Notes under the pieces: model-generated
Seen by the model: only the letters and a program-made list of their open reading frames with translations
Databases searched by the model: none
Told to the model about the DNA's origin: nothing
Assembly: GCF_900199455.1 (NCBI RefSeq)
Contig: NZ_FZQR01000001.1
Coordinates: 558,001-622,000, forward strand
Direction: 5' to 3'
Source: Mesorhizobium carmichaelinearum
Lineage (GTDB): Bacteria > Pseudomonadota > Alphaproteobacteria > Rhizobiales > Rhizobiaceae
DNA: 64,000 nucleotides
Shown: piece by piece, positions 63,108-64,000 of the stretch
Numbering within the stretch: the first letter of the stretch is position 1
Layout of the letters: each line of letters starts with the position of its first letter
Translations under genes and position numbers: made by a program

Positions 63108-63824
63108 TCAGCCGGGCCGCAGCATCGAGCGGGAGATGGCGAAGATGCGGTCGCTGCCAAGCATATAGGCCATCAGCGTCTCCAGGCGGAACAGCCCGGC
63201 ATAGGCGCGATCGAGGACATTGAGCGAACCGGTATAGGCGCCGAAGGCCGGCATGATCATGCGGCCACCATCGCCGGCGAAGCACCGCCGCCGCACCGAA
63301 CGGCCGCGCTGGACGATGCGCGCGCAGGGATGCAGATGGCCAGCAATCTCGCCCTCGACACGCACTTTCGACGGCTCATGCCGGAACAGCAGCGAGCCGA
63401 TAGCCAACTCGCGCACGGTTTCGCCGGGCAGATCGGCCGGCGCTTCCGGATCATGGTTGCCGGCGACCCAGAACCAGTCGCGGCCTGCCATCAGCGCTTC
63501 CAGCCGCTCGCGAAAGCTCGCATGCATGCGCTCAGCGCCGCCGCCATCGTGGAAGCTGTCGCCCAGGCTGATGACGATCGATGGCTGATAATCCGATGTC
63601 ACCGCTTGCAGCCGCAGCAAGGTGGCGCCGGTGTCGTAGGGCGGGATCAGCGCGCCGCGCCTGGCCAGCGACGAGCCTTTTTCCAGATGCAGGTCGGACA
63701 CCGCCAGAAGCCGGAGCTCCGGAAAAAAGAGCACGCCGCGCGGATCGCAGACCGCACGTTCGCCAGCGATGCCAACAAGGTCGGCCTCGGCAATCAGCGA
63801 TGTGCGTGTCAGCGAGAAATTCAT
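63108..63824 (-). CDS. pdeM: Ligase-associated DNA damage response endonuclease PdeM
   Basis: This 238-residue calcineurin-type metallophosphoesterase has the metal-site motifs: DLHLEKG near residue 44, GDSFHDGG, AGNHD and GHLHPCARI. These fit PdeM, the Mre11-like nuclease found next to an Lhr-type helicase and a DNA ligase in a bacterial DNA repair cluster. Downstream on the same strand would be the rest of that cluster; upstream is the helicase fragment at the window edge. It converges on the molybdoenzyme operon with 2 bp between stops. Confidence 0.9.
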   Translation of the reverse strand: MNFSLTRTSLIAEADLVGIAGERAVCDPRGVLFFPELRLLAVSDLHLEKGSSLARRGALIPPYDTGATLLRLQAVTSDYQPSIVISLGDSFHDGGGAERMHASFRERLEALMAGRDWFWVAGNHDPEAPADLPGETVRELAIGSLLFRHEPSKVRVEGEIAGHLHPCARIVQRGRSVRRRCFAGDGGRMIMPAFGAYTGSLNVLDRAYAGLFRLETLMAYMLGSDRIFAISRSMLRPG

Positions 63825-63840
63825 CCTCTACCTTCGTTCC

Positions 63841-64000
63841 TCAACTTCGGCCCATGGCCTCTTCGACCAGGTCGGCGGCTTCCATGAGCAGGGATTCGTT
63901 GGCGCCGCCATTCACCGATTCCTTGCCGATCTCCAGCATCACCGGCACGGCCAGCGGCGAAATCTGCTTGAGGTGCTTATGCATGATTCGACCGCGGACA
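63841..64000 (-). CDS. Ligase-associated DEXH helicase Lhr-type (C-terminal fragment)
   Basis: The last 52 codons of a minus-strand gene reach the window edge and end 16 bp upstream of pdeM. The visible C-terminus reads GRIMHKHLKQISPLAVPV, then MLEIGKESVNGGANESLL, and ends EEAMGRS. This is the tail of the Lhr-type helicase usually paired with PdeM in alphaproteobacterial repair clusters. Identification rests on this tail and the neighbour. Confidence 0.7.
   Translation of the reverse strand, partial: VRGRIMHKHLKQISPLAVPVMLEIGKESVNGGANESLLMEAADLVEEAMGRS

Overview
The window looks like chromosomal DNA of a Rhizobiales alphaproteobacterium, most likely Mesorhizobium or a close relative. The support is the high GC content, the ChvE-GguABC sugar uptake block with its GbpR-type LysR regulator, a SAM-II riboswitch ahead of metZ, the argD-argF-hslO gene order, GcrA, a PodJ-type polarity protein, a class I lysyl-tRNA synthetase, and interspersed palindromic repeats of the kind common in this order. 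Almost all of it is protein-coding. There is one tRNA (Gly, CCC), no rRNA, no CRISPR array and no intact insertion sequence.

Layout. 1-4.5 kb: the end of a histone-deacetylase-family gene, a small membrane protein, an outer-membrane beta-barrel, a lipoprotein and an OmpR-type two-component pair. 4.6-9.8 kb: a cell-envelope block with a GT2 transferase, a GtrA flippase, a polytopic membrane protein and an OafA-type acyltransferase. A 53-bp tandem duplication sits on one gene junction. 9.8-13.3 kb: the tRNA-Gly gene followed by an accessory patch (LysR regulator, SnoaL-like protein, AraC-type remnant, a broken copy of the tRNA 3' end, Stf0 sulfotransferase, Arg/His-rich Tat-signal protein). 13.3-20 kb: gbpR divergent from chvE-gguABC. 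20-30.9 kb: amino-acid binding protein, dcd, SAM-II/metZ, a GT21-like transferase, apaG, hslO-argF-argD, gcrA and a CorA transporter. 30.9-34.1 kb: phoU and phoR divergent from ppk2. 34.2-36.5 kb: a quorum-sensing set (LuxR, LuxI, crotonase). 36.7-41.4 kb: a binding protein, TerB, lysS, a nuclease-like protein and an S24 repressor. 41.5-49.4 kb: a five-gene beta-oxidation operon with a MerR regulator and matching operator palindromes. 49.7-57.2 kb: podJ, a TauE/SafE permease with its TIGR02186 partner, and an Hsp70-like ATPase lacking a substrate-binding domain. 57.3-63.1 kb: a LysR regulator divergent from a three-subunit molybdoenzyme (SoeABC-like). 63.1-64 kb: PdeM and the end of its Lhr-type helicase partner.

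The most noteworthy items are regulatory: a leader ORF ending in clustered Arg codons and overlapping the argD start, with a terminator-like hairpin inside it; a promoter, SAM-II aptamer and intrinsic-terminator-like hairpin stacked before metZ; a perfect 10-bp-arm palindrome between luxR and luxI, where luxI is translationally coupled to a crotonase; doubled MerR operator sites upstream of the beta-oxidation genes; and a tRNA-Gly 3'-end relic 1.85 kb downstream of the intact tRNA. I found no clearly unprecedented multi-gene system. The quorum-sensing/crotonase unit, the argD leader and the small ORF coupled to the molybdoenzyme are the best candidates for new biology.
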